Positions 1 through 10,323 of a stretch of 64,000 nt of DNA are shown in pieces. Origin of the DNA: Sphingomonas morindae. GTDB taxonomy: Bacteria; Pseudomonadota; Alphaproteobacteria; Sphingomonadales; Sphingomonadaceae. The stretch is taken from NCBI RefSeq assembly GCF_023822065.1, contig NZ_CP084930.1:2992001-3056000 (forward strand), given 5' to 3'. Made by a program: the position numbers and the translations under genes. Numbering within the stretch: the first letter of the stretch is position 1; each line of letters begins with the position of its first letter. The notes below the pieces were generated by a model. It was not told the origin of the DNA. It did no database searches and was given only the letters and a program-made list of their open reading frames with translations.

Positions 1-306
1 GAGACGATCGAGCGCGAGCGCGCGATCGCCCGCGAAAAGGCCGCCGAGAGCGGCAAGCCCGCCGAGATCATCGAGAAGATGGTCGAGGGCGCGGTCGCCA
101 AGTTCAAGAAGGAGAGCGCGCTGCTCAGCCAGCTCTTCGTGATGGACAACAAGACCCCGGTCGCCGACGTGGTCGCCAAGGCCGGCAAGGATGCCGGCAC
201 GACGATCGTGCTGAAGGACTATGTGCGCTTCCAGCTCGGCGAGGGCATCGAGAAGCAGCAGAGCGACTTCGCCGCCGAGGTCGCGGCGGCCGCCGGCACG
301 CGCTGA
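1..306 (+). CDS. tsf: Elongation factor Ts, C-terminal part (cut by window edge)
   Basis: The frame is open from the first base and ends at TGA 304-306, giving the last 101 residues of EF-Ts. EF-Ts is the cytoplasmic exchange factor that strips GDP from EF-Tu during translation. The visible part holds the C-terminal dimerisation/core region: a charged helix ([14 protein letters not shown]), then [15 protein letters not shown] and a closing segment around [12 protein letters not shown], both typical of the family's end. rpsB, normally just upstream, would lie outside the window. A strong hairpin terminator follows at 343-373, so tsf probably ends its own transcript before pyrH. Identification is firm; only the N-terminus is missing. 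Confidence 0.95.
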   Translation, partial: ETIERERAIAREKAAESGKPAEIIEKMVEGAVAKFKKESALLSQLFVMDNKTPVADVVAKAGKDAGTTIVLKDYVRFQLGEGIEKQQSDFAAEVAAAAGTR

Positions 307-342
307 GCGGATCCGTCGCCTTTCGCGACGTACTGACCGAAG

Positions 343-373
343 GCCCCCGTCGCCCGCTTGTGGCGGCGGGGGC
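343..373 (+). terminator. Rho-independent-type terminator after tsf
   Basis: A 12-bp stem (343-354 pairing with 362-373, one G-T wobble) with a 7-nt loop, followed by ATCTCTCT rather than a pure T run. It lies 37 bp after the tsf stop and before pyrH. Confidence 0.8.
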
Positions 374-426
374 ATCTCTCTAAGGTCCGCGCCGACCATC
401 CCGATCGACAGGACCCAGCCTCCGCG

Positions 427-1149
427 ATGACCCGGCCGCGCTTCGACCGCATCCTCCTCAAATTGTCCGGCGAGGTGCTCATGGGCGCCCGCCAGTTCGG
501 CATCGATCCCGAGACGGTGGATCGTGTCGCCACCGAGATCGCGGCCATTCACGGCGCGGGCTATCAGCTCTGCATCGTCGTGGGCGGCGGCAACATCTTC
601 CGGGGGCTGGCCGGCGCCGCGCGCGGCATCGAGCGCGCCACCGGCGATTATATGGGCATGCTCGCCACGGTGATGAACGCGCTGGCGGTGCAGAGCGCGC
701 TGGAGCGCCAGGGCGTCGTCACCCGCGTCCAGTCCGCCATTCCCATGGCCTCGGTGTGCGAGCCCTTCATCCGCCGGCGCGCCGAGCGGCATCTCGAAAA
801 GGGCCGGGTGGTGATCTTCGCCGCCGGCGTCGGCAGCCCTTTCTTCACCACCGACAGCGGCGCCGCGCTGCGCGCCGCCGAGATGAAGTGCAACGCGCTG
901 TTCAAGGGCACCTCGGTGGACGGCGTCTATGATGCCGATCCGAAGAAGGTGCCCGATGCCAAACGCTATGACGAAGTCAGCTTCAACACGGTGCTGGCAC
1001 AGGATCTGAAGGTGATGGACGCGAGCGCCGTCGCCCTGTGCCGCGACAATGACATTCCCATCGTCGTCTTCAACATCCGCGAGCAGGGCAATCTGGCCAA
1101 GGTGCTGGCGGGCGAGGGCGTGGCGACGATCGTGCGCAACGGAGAGTAA
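427..1149 (+). CDS. pyrH: UMP kinase
   Basis: 240 residues, the usual length for bacterial UMP kinase, the hexameric amino-acid-kinase-fold enzyme that phosphorylates UMP to UDP for pyrimidine nucleotide supply. Visible motifs are the N-terminal LLKLSGE strand/loop (residues 10-16), the glycine-rich [10 protein letters not shown] nucleotide-binding segment near residue 51, [15 protein letters not shown] in the middle, and [10 protein letters not shown] in the ATP-binding half. The frame stays open upstream to an ATG at 358, but that stretch overlaps the tsf terminator; ATG 427 matches the family N-terminus ([16 protein letters not shown]). It is followed by frr after 1 bp, so the two are likely co-transcribed. 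Confidence 0.97.
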   Translation: MTRPRFDRILLKLSGEVLMGARQFGIDPETVDRVATEIAAIHGAGYQLCIVVGGGNIFRGLAGAARGIERATGDYMGMLATVMNALAVQSALERQGVVTRVQSAIPMASVCEPFIRRRAERHLEKGRVVIFAAGVGSPFFTTDSGAALRAAEMKCNALFKGTSVDGVYDADPKKVPDAKRYDEVSFNTVLAQDLKVMDASAVALCRDNDIPIVVFNIREQGNLAKVLAGEGVATIVRNGE

Positions 1150-1150
1150 G

Positions 1151-1714
1151 ATGGCAGGACCCGTGTACAACAAGGCCGATCTGGAGCGGCGCATGGCCGG
1201 CGCCGTGGAGGCGCTGAAGCATGATCTGCAGGGCCTGCGCACCGGCCGCGCCTCGACCGCGCTGCTCGATCCGATCACGGTCGAGGTCTATGGCGCGCAC
1301 ATGCCGATCAGCCAGGTGGCGACGGTGTCCGCGCCCGAGCCGCGCATGCTATCGGTGCAGGTGTGGGACAAGTCCACGGTCGGCCCGGTCGACAAGGCGA
1401 TCCGCTCCTCGGGGCTGGGGCTCAACCCCATCGTCGACGGCCAGACGCTGCGCCTGCCCATTCCCGACCTGACCGAGGAGCGCCGCCGCGAGCTTGCCAA
1501 GCTGTGCGGCCAATATGCCGAGAAGGCCAAGATCGCGGTTCGCAACGTGCGGCGCGACGGCATGGACAATCTCAAGACCGACGAGAAGAAGAACGGCCTG
1601 TCCGAGGACGAGCGCAAGCGCCACGAAGCCGAGGTGCAGAAGCTGACCGACGCCACCATTGTCGAGATCGACACGGCGACGGCGGCGAAGGAGAAGGAAA
1701 TTCTCGGGAAGTGA
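1151..1714 (+). CDS. frr: Ribosome recycling factor
   Basis: 187 residues, close to the standard 185. RRF acts with EF-G to split post-termination ribosomes. The protein has the family pattern: an N-terminal helix ([17 protein letters not shown]), the LRTGRAS motif, the beta domain with [19 protein letters not shown], and the C-terminal helices with [11 protein letters not shown] and [18 protein letters not shown] 1151 is chosen because upstream codons in frame overlap pyrH and match nothing. The stop (1712-1714) overlaps the GTG start of uppS, so translation of the two is probably coupled. Confidence 0.97.
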   Translation: MAGPVYNKADLERRMAGAVEALKHDLQGLRTGRASTALLDPITVEVYGAHMPISQVATVSAPEPRMLSVQVWDKSTVGPVDKAIRSSGLGLNPIVDGQTLRLPIPDLTEERRRELAKLCGQYAEKAKIAVRNVRRDGMDNLKTDEKKNGLSEDERKRHEAEVQKLTDATIVEIDTATAAKEKEILGK

Positions 1715-2460
1715 GCCTGTTGGGGGGCTTTGCGGCGGCGGCGCCGGAGAGCGGGGGCGCCGCCGGCGTGCCGCGCCACGTGGCCATCATCATGGATGGC
1801 AATGGCCGCTGGGCGAAGGCGCGGCGCCTGCCGCGCATCGCCGGCCACCGCAAGGGGGCCGAGGCGGTGCGCGCGACCGTGCGCGCGGCGCATGAGATCG
1901 GCATCGAGGCGCTGACGCTCTACGCCTTCTCCTCGGAGAATTGGCGCCGCCCCGCCACCGAGATCGCCGACCTGATGGGGCTGCTGCGCCATTATATCCG
2001 CGCCGAGCTGGCCGAACTGGCGCGCAACGGCGTGCGGCTGCGCGTGATCGGCGACTGGCGCAAGCTCGAGCCCGATATCGTGACCATGCTCGACGAGGCG
2101 ATCACGGGCACCGCCGGCAATGCCGGGCTGACGCTGACGATCGCGCTCAACTATGGCGCGCAGGACGAATTGCTGCGCGTGACGCGCGACCTGATGCGGC
2201 AGGCGCGCAGCGGCGCGATCGATCCCGAGGCGCTGACCGAGACCATGATCGAGGATCGGCTGGATACCGCCGGCCTGCCCCGGCTGGACCTGCTGATCCG
2301 CACCTCGGGCGAGCAGCGCCTGTCCAACTTCCTGCTCTGGCAGGCGGCCTATGCCGAGCTGGTGTTCACCGACCGGCTCTGGCCCGATTTCGACAAGGCC
2401 GCGCTGCTCGATGCCTGCGCCGTGTTCGCACGGCGCGAGCGCCGTTACGGCGGGCTATGA
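1711..2460 (+). CDS. uppS: Isoprenyl (undecaprenyl) diphosphate synthase
   Basis: 249 residues with a GTG start overlapping the frr stop. The enzyme condenses isopentenyl-PP onto farnesyl-PP in cis configuration to make undecaprenyl-PP, the lipid carrier for peptidoglycan and other envelope polymers. The diagnostic N-terminal segment [15 protein letters not shown] carries the catalytic Asp at about residue 29. Further motifs are [11 protein letters not shown] and the C-terminal [17 protein letters not shown] and [14 protein letters not shown]. An open frame continues upstream through frr, but no homology supports it. Its stop overlaps the cdsA start (ATGA), continuing a tight operon. Confidence 0.96.
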   Translation: MSLLGGFAAAAPESGGAAGVPRHVAIIMDGNGRWAKARRLPRIAGHRKGAEAVRATVRAAHEIGIEALTLYAFSSENWRRPATEIADLMGLLRHYIRAELAELARNGVRLRVIGDWRKLEPDIVTMLDEAITGTAGNAGLTLTIALNYGAQDELLRVTRDLMRQARSGAIDPEALTETMIEDRLDTAGLPRLDLLIRTSGEQRLSNFLLWQAAYAELVFTDRLWPDFDKAALLDACAVFARRERRYGGL

Positions 2461-3245
2461 CCGGGCCGGGCGCGCCACGCAAAGCTTCCGAACTGGCGCT
2501 TCGCACGGCCACGGGCCTCGTTCTCGGGGCGGTCGCGATCGCCGCGATCGTGCTGGGCGGCGATCTCTTCTGGGTGTTGCTGAGCGCGGCGGCGCTGGTG
2601 ATGCTGACCGAATGGGCGGCGATGATCCGCGTCGAGCGGTGGCGGCGCTGGCTGGCGCTGATCGGCCTCGGCATCGCCCTGCTGCTGGAGCAGCCGCATC
2701 TCGAAGTGCCGGTGGTGGCGGCGCTGCCCTGGCTGATCGGCGCGTCGCTGCTGGTCGGGCTGATCACGCGGCGCGCGCGGCTGGCGCTGGGCATGCTCTA
2801 TGCGGGGCTGCCGGTGCTCGCGCTCTTCTTCCTTCGCGATCAATATGATGGCGTCGCCCTGTCGATCTGGGCGCTGATCGTGGTGATCGCCACCGATATC
2901 GGCGCCTATTTCACCGGTCGCGCGATCGGCGGCCCCAAGCTGGCGCCGGCGCTGAGCCCCAACAAAACCTGGGCCGGGCTGATCGGCGGGATCGTGGCGG
3001 CCAGCCTTGTCGGCCTCGGACTTGGGCATGTCTTCCATGTCCCGCAGGCCCTTACCGCGTTCAGCGGCGTGCTGGCGATTGCCGCGCAGGCCGGCGACCT
3101 TTACGAAAGCGCGATGAAGCGGCGCGCGGGCGTCAAGGATTCGGGCCATGTCCTGCCCGGCCATGGCGGGGTGATGGACCGGCTCGACGGGATGGTGCCC
3201 GTCGTCACGATCGTCGCGCTTATCGTCCTGACGGGGATGCTCTGA
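2457..3245 (+). CDS. cdsA: Phosphatidate cytidylyltransferase (CDP-diglyceride synthase)
   Basis: 262 residues. Makes CDP-diacylglycerol from phosphatidate and CTP in the inner membrane, the branch point of phospholipid synthesis. Several hydrophobic segments (for example around residues 19-45, 60-80 and 90-115) fit the multi-spanning family. The C-terminal signature is present: SPNKTWAGLIGG, then SAMKRRAGVKDSGHVLPGHG and GVMDRLDGM, with the K-D and D-R-x-D residues that bind metal and substrate. ATG 2457 overlaps the uppS stop; dxr begins at the very next base after the stop. Confidence 0.95.
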   Translation: MTGPGAPRKASELALRTATGLVLGAVAIAAIVLGGDLFWVLLSAAALVMLTEWAAMIRVERWRRWLALIGLGIALLLEQPHLEVPVVAALPWLIGASLLVGLITRRARLALGMLYAGLPVLALFFLRDQYDGVALSIWALIVVIATDIGAYFTGRAIGGPKLAPALSPNKTWAGLIGGIVAASLVGLGLGHVFHVPQALTAFSGVLAIAAQAGDLYESAMKRRAGVKDSGHVLPGHGGVMDRLDGMVPVVTIVALIVLTGML

Positions 3246-4400
3246 ATGCGAAGTGTAACGATTCTCGGCGCGACCGGCTCGATCGGCACGTCCACGCTGG
3301 ACCTGATCGAGCGCGCGCCGGACCGGTTCCGGGTCGAGGCGCTGACCGCGCACAGCGATGTCGCGGGGCTGGCGGCGGCGGCGCGGCGGACCGGGGCGCG
3401 GATCGCGGTGATCGGCGATGCGGCGCGGCTGCCCGCGCTGCGCGAGGCGCTGGCCGGCAGCGATACCGAGGCGGCGGGCGGCGCCGAGGCGATCGTCGAG
3501 GCGGCGGCGCGCGGCGCGGACTGGACCATGGCGGCGATCGTCGGCCTGGCCGGGCTGCGGCCGGTGATGGCGGCGCTCGCGGCGGGCGCGACGGTGGCGC
3601 TCGCCAACAAGGAGGCGCTGGTTTCGGCGGGCGAGATCATGATCGCCGCCGCGCGCGATGCGGGCGCCCGGCTGCTCCCGGTCGACTCGGAGCATAATGC
3701 CGTCTTCCAATGCTATGAGCCGGATCCGGCGCGGATCGCGCGGATCATCCTGACCGCCAGCGGCGGCCCGTTCCGGCGCGCCTCGCTCGAGGAGATGCGC
3801 GGCGTGACGCCCGCCCAGGCGGTGAAGCATCCCAATTGGTCGATGGGCGCCAAGATCTCGGTCGATTCGGCGACGATGATGAACAAGGGGCTCGAGCTGA
3901 TCGAGGCCTTCCACCTCTTTCCGGTGGGCGCCGACCGGCTCGACGTGCTGGTGCACCCGCAATCGGTGGTCCACTCCATGGTGGAATATGTCGACGGGTC
4001 GACCCTGGCCCAGCTCGGCACGCCCGACATGCGCACGCCGATCGCGCACACGCTCGCCTGGCCGCAGCGGATGGAGACGCCGAGCGCGCGGCTCGATCTC
4101 GCGGCGATCGGCCGGCTCGAGTTCGAGGCCGCCGACGAGGTGCGCTTCCCGGCGCTGCGGCTGGCGCGCGCCGCGCTGCGCGCGGGCGGGGCGCGTCCGG
4201 CGGTGCTCAACGCCGCCAACGAGTCCGCGGTCGCCGCCTTTCTCGCCGGCCGCATCGGCTTCCTCGATATTGCCGCAATCGTGGAGGAGGTTCTGGCCCA
4301 CTATGAGCCAGATGCGCCGACCTGCCTCGCCGATGTCCTCGCCATCGACGCCGAAGCCCGGCTTCATGCCGAACGTCGCATGGAAAGGGTAACGGCGTGA
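3246..4400 (+). CDS. dxr: 1-deoxy-D-xylulose 5-phosphate reductoisomerase
   Basis: 384 residues, typical length. Catalyses the NADPH-dependent conversion of DXP to MEP, the first committed step of the non-mevalonate isoprenoid pathway that feeds uppS upstream. The N-terminal Rossmann motif is [16 protein letters not shown]. The central part has [13 protein letters not shown], the metal-binding [13 protein letters not shown], the SGGPFR loop and [20 protein letters not shown], followed by the C-terminal helical domain with [18 protein letters not shown]. It starts directly after the cdsA stop, and its own stop overlaps the GTG of rseP. Confidence 0.97.
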   Translation: MRSVTILGATGSIGTSTLDLIERAPDRFRVEALTAHSDVAGLAAAARRTGARIAVIGDAARLPALREALAGSDTEAAGGAEAIVEAAARGADWTMAAIVGLAGLRPVMAALAAGATVALANKEALVSAGEIMIAAARDAGARLLPVDSEHNAVFQCYEPDPARIARIILTASGGPFRRASLEEMRGVTPAQAVKHPNWSMGAKISVDSATMMNKGLELIEAFHLFPVGADRLDVLVHPQSVVHSMVEYVDGSTLAQLGTPDMRTPIAHTLAWPQRMETPSARLDLAAIGRLEFEAADEVRFPALRLARAALRAGGARPAVLNAANESAVAAFLAGRIGFLDIAAIVEEVLAHYEPDAPTCLADVLAIDAEARLHAERRMERVTA

Positions 4401-5530
4401 ATGGTTTGGCGATGCTGATCTGGTCGGCGGCCTGTTTTTTGCTGGTCATCGGGCCGCTCGTCTTCATCCACGAGATGGGGCATTATCTGGTCGGCCGCTG
4501 GTGCGGGGTGAAGGCGGAGACCTTCTCGATCGGCTTCGGCCGCGAGCTGATCGGCTGGACCGACCGGCTCGGCACGCGCTGGAAAGTGTCGCTGCTGCCG
4601 CTGGGCGGCTATGTGAAGTTCGCCGGCGACATGGGGCCGGCCAGCGCGCCTTCGCCCGAATGGCTGGCGCTGCCGGCGGCGGAGCGGGCCCGCACCTTCC
4701 AGGCCAAGCGGGTGTGGCAGCGCTTCCTCATCGTGCTGGCCGGGCCGGCCACCAATTTCCTGTTCGCCTATCTGGTGCTGGCCGGCATCCTGCTGGCCTT
4801 TGGCGAACCGGTGACGCCGCCCGTGATCGCCACGGTGGTGCCGCATTCGGCCGCCGCCGCCGCCGGACTGAAGCCGGGCGACCGGATCGTGGCGATCGAC
4901 GGCATGGCGATCCGGCGCTTCGAGGATATTGCGACCTACACGCTGGTGCGGCCCGACACGCCGATGGCGATTCGCATCGAGCGCGATCATCGCCTGCTCA
5001 AGGTGGCGGCGCGCACCGGCGCGATGGAGCGCCACGATGAATTCGGCAACAGCGCGCGCACCGGCGTGCTCGGCATCGGCGCCGCCGCCGGCACGGTGCG
5101 GCCGGTGCCCGTGGCCGAGGTGCCCGGGCGAGCGAGCGCCTATGTGGGCGACGCGGTGCGCACGACCATCGTCACGCTCCGCCAGATCGTGACGGGCACG
5201 CGCTCGGTCAAGGAGATGTCCGGCCCCGTGGGGGTGGCGCGGATCGCGGGCGAGCAGGCGACGCTGGGCTGGTTCGCGCTGATTCTGCTGATGGCGGGGA
5301 TTTCGATCAATCTGGGGTTCATCAATCTGCTGCCAGTCCCGATGCTCGATGGCGGGCATCTCTTCTTCTATCTGGTGGAGGCGGTGCGGCGGAAGCCGGT
5401 GGAGCCGGCGGTGCAGGAATGGGCGTTCCGCTCGGGCCTGGCGCTGCTGCTCGGGCTGATGCTGCTGGTGACGGTGAATGATCTCGGCAGCGCGGGCCTG
5501 TGGCAGCGCCTCGCCGGGTTGATAAGCTAG
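4397..5530 (+). CDS. rseP: RIP metalloprotease RseP (site-2 protease)
   Basis: 377 residues, GTG start overlapping the dxr stop. RseP is an inner-membrane zinc protease that cleaves anti-sigma factors and signal peptide remnants. The zinc motif HEMGH lies at residues 25-29 in the first membrane segment, and the second conserved motif [12 protein letters not shown] lies in a late membrane segment. One PDZ-type domain ([20 protein letters not shown] onward) sits between them, where E. coli RseP has two. Its position between dxr and bamA is the common proteobacterial order and links it to envelope stress control. Confidence 0.95.
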   Translation: MNGLAMLIWSAACFLLVIGPLVFIHEMGHYLVGRWCGVKAETFSIGFGRELIGWTDRLGTRWKVSLLPLGGYVKFAGDMGPASAPSPEWLALPAAERARTFQAKRVWQRFLIVLAGPATNFLFAYLVLAGILLAFGEPVTPPVIATVVPHSAAAAAGLKPGDRIVAIDGMAIRRFEDIATYTLVRPDTPMAIRIERDHRLLKVAARTGAMERHDEFGNSARTGVLGIGAAAGTVRPVPVAEVPGRASAYVGDAVRTTIVTLRQIVTGTRSVKEMSGPVGVARIAGEQATLGWFALILLMAGISINLGFINLLPVPMLDGGHLFFYLVEAVRRKPVEPAVQEWAFRSGLALLLGLMLLVTVNDLGSAGLWQRLAGLIS

Positions 5531-5610
5531 GCCCGATCGGGCAGGGCAACAGACTGTAAGAGAGCGGGACCGGCGGCCTTGCCGCCGCCAAGCGAGGGCG
5601 GATTACAAGC

Positions 5611-8313
5611 GTGGTCATCGAAGGAAAGCACAGCCGGCGCGTGTCCGTGCTGCTGATAGGTACGATCCTCGGCACGGGCCTGGTGATCGCCCCGGCCGAG
5701 GCACAACGCCGCAAGCCCAAGGCGGTGCCCGTGCCGACCGCGCCCGTTGAGCCAACCGCCCAGGCGGCCAACCCCGTGGTCGGCGCCGAGGTGATCCGCT
5801 CGCTCAAGGTCAGCGGCAATCAGCGGCTCGAGCCCGAGACGGTGCTCTCCTATGTCAAGCTCAAGGTCGGCGATCCCTATACCCGCGACGCCGGCGACCA
5901 GGCGCTGAAGGCGCTCTACGCGACCGAGCTGTTCGCCGATGTGCAGATCGTCGACGATGTCGCCAATCCGGGCGCCATCACCATCAAGGTGCGCGAGAAC
6001 CCGGTCGTCAACCGGATCGTGCTCGAGGGCAATAAGCGCCTGAAGGCGGACAAGATCATGCCCGAGATCAAGCTCTCGGCGCGCGAGATCTTCAGCCGCG
6101 CCAAGGTCCGCGCGGACGTGGCGCGGATCATCGAGCTGTATCGGCGCCAGGGGCGCTACGCGGCCACCGTCGATCCCGAGATGGTGCTGCTCGACCAGAA
6201 CCGCGTCGACGTGGTGTTCGAGATCCACGAGGGCGACAAGTCCAAGGTCCGCGCGATCAACATCATCGGCAACAGCCATTTCTCGGACGGCCAGCTCAAG
6301 GGGCAGATGGCCACCAAGGAAGCCTCGCTGCTGCACGTCTTCTCCTCGGGCACGAGCTACGATCCCGATCGCCTCGCCTATGACCAGCAGAAGCTGCGCC
6401 AATTCTATCTGACGCAGGGCTATGCCGATTTCCGCGTCGTCTCGGCCGTGGCCGAGCTGACGCCGGACAAGAAGGATTTCGTCATCACCTATGTGGTGGA
6501 CGAGGGGCAGCGCTACAAGTTCGGCAAGCTCGACGTGCAGAGCGACATCCGCGATCTCAAGCCGGATACGCTGCGCACGCTCATCAAGGTGAAGCCGGGC
6601 GACTGGTACAACGCCAAGACGATCGAGGACACGGTCGACACCATGACCGACACGGCGGGCGCCTTCGGCTATGCCTTTGCCGATATCCGTCCGGAGTTCG
6701 ATCGCAACGCCTCCAAGCTGACCATGGGGGTGACCTTCCATGTCAACGAGGCGCCGCGCGCCTATGTCGAGCGGATCGACATCGCCGGCAACACCCAGAC
6801 CCAGGACAAGGTGATCCGCCGCGAGTTCCGCCTCGCCGAGGGCGACGCCTTCAACGGCTTCCAGGTGAAGCGCTCGCGCGATCGCATCAAGTCGCTCGGC
6901 TTCTTCCAGGAAAAGTTCGAGATCAACCAGAAGCAGGGCTCGGCGCCGGACAAGGTGGTGCTCGAGGCCAATGTCGAGGAAAAGTCGACCGGCCAGCTCC
7001 AGGTGTCGGCGGGCTATTCGAGCCTCGAAAAGTTCATCGTCTCGCTCTCGATCGAGCAGGCCAATTTCCGCGGCAAGGGGCAGACGGTGCGCGCCAGCGC
7101 GGACTGGTCGACCTATTCCAAGTCGGTGAGCGTGGGCTTCACCGAGCCCTATCTGTTCGACAAGAACCTGGCGCTCGGCTTCGATATCTTCCGCCGCGAC
7201 TATCGCTCGTTCAACTATACGAGCGACAACACCCGCAACACCACCTACAATCAGGTGAGCACCGGCTTCCAGATCCGCCTCGGCATCCCGCTGACCGAAT
7301 ATTGGACCATGGCGACGCGCTACTCGCTGAGCTATGACCAGGTGTCGCTCGACAAGAACCAGTATTATTCGGACCTCAACGGCGACGGCAAGCTGGAGTG
7401 CGATCCCATCATCGCCGGCCAGTATCTCTGCGATTCGATCGGCAACCGCCTCAATTCGTCGGTCGGCTACAGCCTCGCCTATGACACGCTCAACAACCGC
7501 ATCCTGCCCACGGCGGGCAACCGCTTCGTGTGGAACCAGGATTTCGCGGGCGTGGGCGGCAGCGTGAAATATCTGCGGAGCACCGCCCAGGCCGACAATT
7601 ACCGCAATCTGGGTGCGGGCTTCGTGCTCAACACCCATCTCGAGGGCGGCTACATCCTCGGCTATGGCGGCAACCGCTACGATACGGCGGGCAATCTGGT
7701 CGACAAGATCCGCATCAACGATCGCTTCCAGCTCGGCCAGCCGCAGCTGCGCGGCTTCGACATTCGCGGCATCGGCCCGCGCGTGATCCGCTACGGCGTG
7801 AACAGCGACGGCACGATCAACTATGCCAAGAATGCCCGGGTCCAGGAGGATCCGCTGGGTGGCCGCGCTTATTATATGGGCCATCTCGAGATGCAGATCC
7901 CGCTCGGTTCGGGCGCGCGCGAGGCCGGCTTCCGGCCCTCGATGTTCGTCGATGCCGGCTCGGTGTTCGGGCTGAAGCGGCCGGTGACCTTCCCGGCCTC
8001 GCAGACCAAGAACGGCATCAACCGTCCGGCCAAGGATGCCAACGGCAACACGCTCTATTACGCGGATTCCTCGCTGAACCAAAACAATACGACGACGACG
8101 CCGACCAGCTTCGGCATCGTGCAGCAGCAAGTCTATCCGGCGTTCATCGAGCAATATTATGGCGGCACGTGGAAGCCGCGTGTATCGGTGGGTTTCGGCG
8201 TTTCGTGGAACTCACCCTTTGGTCCGCTGCGCATCGACATCGCCAAGGCGATCGTCAAGCAGGCGGGCGACGACACCAAGCTCTTCTCCTTCAACGTGGG
8301 AACACAGTTCTGA
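5611..8313 (+). CDS. bamA: Outer membrane protein assembly factor BamA
   Basis: 900 residues, GTG start 80 bp after rseP; the first residues include a signal-like segment (VSVLLIGTILGTGLVIAPAEA). BamA is the Omp85 core of the BAM complex that folds beta-barrel proteins into the outer membrane. Five POTRA repeats occupy about residues 60-400 (each opening with a V-x-G-N-x-x type strand such as LKVSGNQRL, LEGNKRLKA and IIGNSHFS). The remainder is the 16-strand barrel, with the Omp85 region QLRGFDIRGIGPR and a C-terminal aromatic residue (FSFNVGTQF), the expected outer membrane signal. The stop overlaps the ompH start. Confidence 0.96.
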   Translation: MVIEGKHSRRVSVLLIGTILGTGLVIAPAEAQRRKPKAVPVPTAPVEPTAQAANPVVGAEVIRSLKVSGNQRLEPETVLSYVKLKVGDPYTRDAGDQALKALYATELFADVQIVDDVANPGAITIKVRENPVVNRIVLEGNKRLKADKIMPEIKLSAREIFSRAKVRADVARIIELYRRQGRYAATVDPEMVLLDQNRVDVVFEIHEGDKSKVRAINIIGNSHFSDGQLKGQMATKEASLLHVFSSGTSYDPDRLAYDQQKLRQFYLTQGYADFRVVSAVAELTPDKKDFVITYVVDEGQRYKFGKLDVQSDIRDLKPDTLRTLIKVKPGDWYNAKTIEDTVDTMTDTAGAFGYAFADIRPEFDRNASKLTMGVTFHVNEAPRAYVERIDIAGNTQTQDKVIRREFRLAEGDAFNGFQVKRSRDRIKSLGFFQEKFEINQKQGSAPDKVVLEANVEEKSTGQLQVSAGYSSLEKFIVSLSIEQANFRGKGQTVRASADWSTYSKSVSVGFTEPYLFDKNLALGFDIFRRDYRSFNYTSDNTRNTTYNQVSTGFQIRLGIPLTEYWTMATRYSLSYDQVSLDKNQYYSDLNGDGKLECDPIIAGQYLCDSIGNRLNSSVGYSLAYDTLNNRILPTAGNRFVWNQDFAGVGGSVKYLRSTAQADNYRNLGAGFVLNTHLEGGYILGYGGNRYDTAGNLVDKIRINDRFQLGQPQLRGFDIRGIGPRVIRYGVNSDGTINYAKNARVQEDPLGGRAYYMGHLEMQIPLGSGAREAGFRPSMFVDAGSVFGLKRPVTFPASQTKNGINRPAKDANGNTLYYADSSLNQNNTTTTPTSFGIVQQQVYPAFIEQYYGGTWKPRVSVGFGVSWNSPFGPLRIDIAKAIVKQAGDDTKLFSFNVGTQF

Positions 8314-8908
8314 TGACCAAGTCGTTCAAATCGGCGCTCTTCATCGCCGCCGCCGTGGTTGCCGCCGGTCCTGCCTTCGCGCAGGTGCTGGTCGTGGACT
8401 TCAACCGCGTCTTCCAGGAATCGGCCGCCGCGAAGAGCGGCACGCAGCAGCTGCAGACCAAGTTCAACACCCAGCTGACGCAGCGCCGCACCAGCTTCCA
8501 GTCGGCCGCGCAGGCCTATAACAGCCAGCTCGAGAGCGCTCGCAAGGCCGCCAAGCCGAACACACCGCTGCCCGCCGCCACCCAGACGGCGCTGCAGCAG
8601 GCCGGCGAGGCCGCGCAGAAGGCGCAGCAGGAGCTGCAGGAGACGCAGGAAGACGTGAACGAGGCGGCCGGCTATGTGCGCCAGCAGATCATCGAGCGCG
8701 CCACCCCGCTCGCCGAGCAGATCCGCGCCGAGCGCAAGGCGCAGGTCGTCGTTGCCAAGGAGCAGGTGCTCGCCGCCGATCCGTCGATCGACGTGACCTC
8801 GGTGCTGATCCAGCGCCTCGACGCCAGCTTCCCGACGCCGAGCGTCACGCCGCCGCAGCAGGGCGCCGCGCCCGCCGCGACCGGCAACCGCGCCGCGCCC
8901 ACCGGCCG

Positions 8909-8912
<4 letters not shown>
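8313..8912 (+). CDS. OmpH/Skp family periplasmic chaperone
   Basis: 199 residues. A cleavable signal peptide ends near AGPAFA (residue 23), followed by [19 protein letters not shown], the Skp/OmpH N-terminal pattern. The middle is a long, Gln- and Ala-rich coiled coil (about residues 45-140) forming the tentacles that hold unfolded outer membrane proteins. The C-terminal tail is low complexity (Pro, Ala, Gln). Its position directly after bamA, with overlapping stop and start, supports a role in delivering porins to the BAM complex. Length is slightly above the 160 or so of enteric Skp because of the tail. Confidence 0.9.
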
Positions 8913-9382
<470 letters not shown>

Positions 9383-9392
9383 GCGGGCGCGA

Positions 9393-9923
9393 TCAGCCTT
9401 CGGGCCCGGCCGCGAGCCGGGCGAGATCCTCGGGCCGGTTGATATTGGCGAGCGGGGGCCCGGCCACCAGCCGCGCGCCCGCCGCCATCGCCCAGGCGCG
9501 CACCGCGTGGCGCGGTACCGCCTCGAGCCAGGCGGCGAGCGGCTCGGCCTGACGGCTGCGCCAATGGCCGATGGTCGGCTGGTCCGCCAGGATCGCGTCG
9601 GGCGGCCCGAGCAGATCGGGCAGCGCGGGGGGCAGGCGCGGCAGATCGCAGCCGCAGCTCAGCACCGTGTCGAAGCCATGCCGGGCCGCGTGCGCGAGCG
9701 CGCCGGCCAGGCCGCCCAGCGGCCCGAGCCCGGGGCGGGGAAGATCCTCCACCCGCGTCAGCCCCGGCCAATCGCGCCCCACCACCACCAGCGCGTCGCA
9801 CCAGCCGCCCAGCGCCAGCGCGACATGATCGAGCAGCGCGCGGCCGCCGAGCCGCGCCGCCGCCTTGTCGCCGCCGAAGCGCGACGCGGCGCCCCCTGCC
9901 AGGATCGCACCCAGCCGTCTCAT
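9393..9923 (-). CDS. mobA: Molybdenum cofactor guanylyltransferase (MobA-like)
   Basis: 176 residues on the minus strand. MobA transfers GMP from GTP to molybdopterin to form the guanine dinucleotide cofactor. The signature ILAGGAASRFGGDKA (residues 6-20) matches the GGxSxRxGxDK nucleotide-transferase motif, and later SCGCDLPRLPPALPDLL carries the metal-binding Asp. ATG 9923 is preferred over an in-frame GTG at 9935 because MRRLGAILAGG is the usual family start. It is shorter than E. coli MobA (194). The other NTP-transferases of the fold (MocA, CTP-type) are possible but less likely. No other moco genes are in the window. Confidence 0.8.
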   Translation of the reverse strand: MRRLGAILAGGAASRFGGDKAAARLGGRALLDHVALALGGWCDALVVVGRDWPGLTRVEDLPRPGLGPLGGLAGALAHAARHGFDTVLSCGCDLPRLPPALPDLLGPPDAILADQPTIGHWRSRQAEPLAAWLEAVPRHAVRAWAMAAGARLVAGPPLANINRPEDLARLAAGPEG

Positions 9924-10006
9924 GGCTTGCCCCACGCGGCGGCTTGCGATAACGGCGGCGCTTCGCTTCGCCGGTCGGAAACCGGCATCATCCAGGAGCA
10001 GCGACC

Positions 10007-10237
10007 GTGAAGAAGAATGTCCATCCCGACTACCACATGATCAAGGTCCAGATGACCGACGGCACCGTGTACGAGACCCGCTCCACCTGGGGCAAGGAAG
10101 GCGACACGCTGCTGCTCGACATCGATCCGCTCGCCCACCCGGCCTGGACCGGCGGGCGCGGCCAGATGCTCGACGCGGGTGGTCAGGTCGCGCGCTTCAA
10201 CAAGCGCTTCGGCAGCATCAATCTCGGCAAGAAGTAA
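10007..10237 (+). CDS. rpmE: 50S ribosomal protein L31
   Basis: 76 residues, GTG start with an AGGAG-type ribosome-binding site about 10 bp upstream. The sequence [19 protein letters not shown] and FNKRFGSI are family hallmarks. None of the four zinc-binding cysteines of the zinc-type L31 is present, so this is the Cys-free form, common in alphaproteobacteria; L31 forms part of bridge B1b between the subunits. It stands alone and is followed by an excellent terminator at 10282-10311. Confidence 0.96.
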   Translation: MKKNVHPDYHMIKVQMTDGTVYETRSTWGKEGDTLLLDIDPLAHPAWTGGRGQMLDAGGQVARFNKRFGSINLGKK

Positions 10238-10281
10238 GCGTCCGGGGGCGGTACGCCGTCCCGGCCATGCTTCGGCGCAAG

Positions 10282-10311
10282 GGGCGCTTCGGACGATGGT
10301 CCGGAGCGCCC
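10282..10311 (+). terminator. Terminator after rpmE
   Basis: A 13-bp stem (10282-10294 with 10299-10311, one G-T wobble) around a GATG loop, followed by TTTC. The minus-strand gene ending at 10324 converges on it, so it may serve both directions. Confidence 0.85.
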
Positions 10312-10323
10312 TTTCGCATGGGC

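Noticed and set aside
2445-4367. A 640-codon open frame on the minus strand across cdsA, dxr and rseP
   Set aside because: Spans several conserved genes; composition typical of antisense frames.
5527-8154. An 875-codon open frame on the minus strand opposite bamA
   Set aside because: No signal, domain or start context; an antisense artefact of a GC-rich gene.
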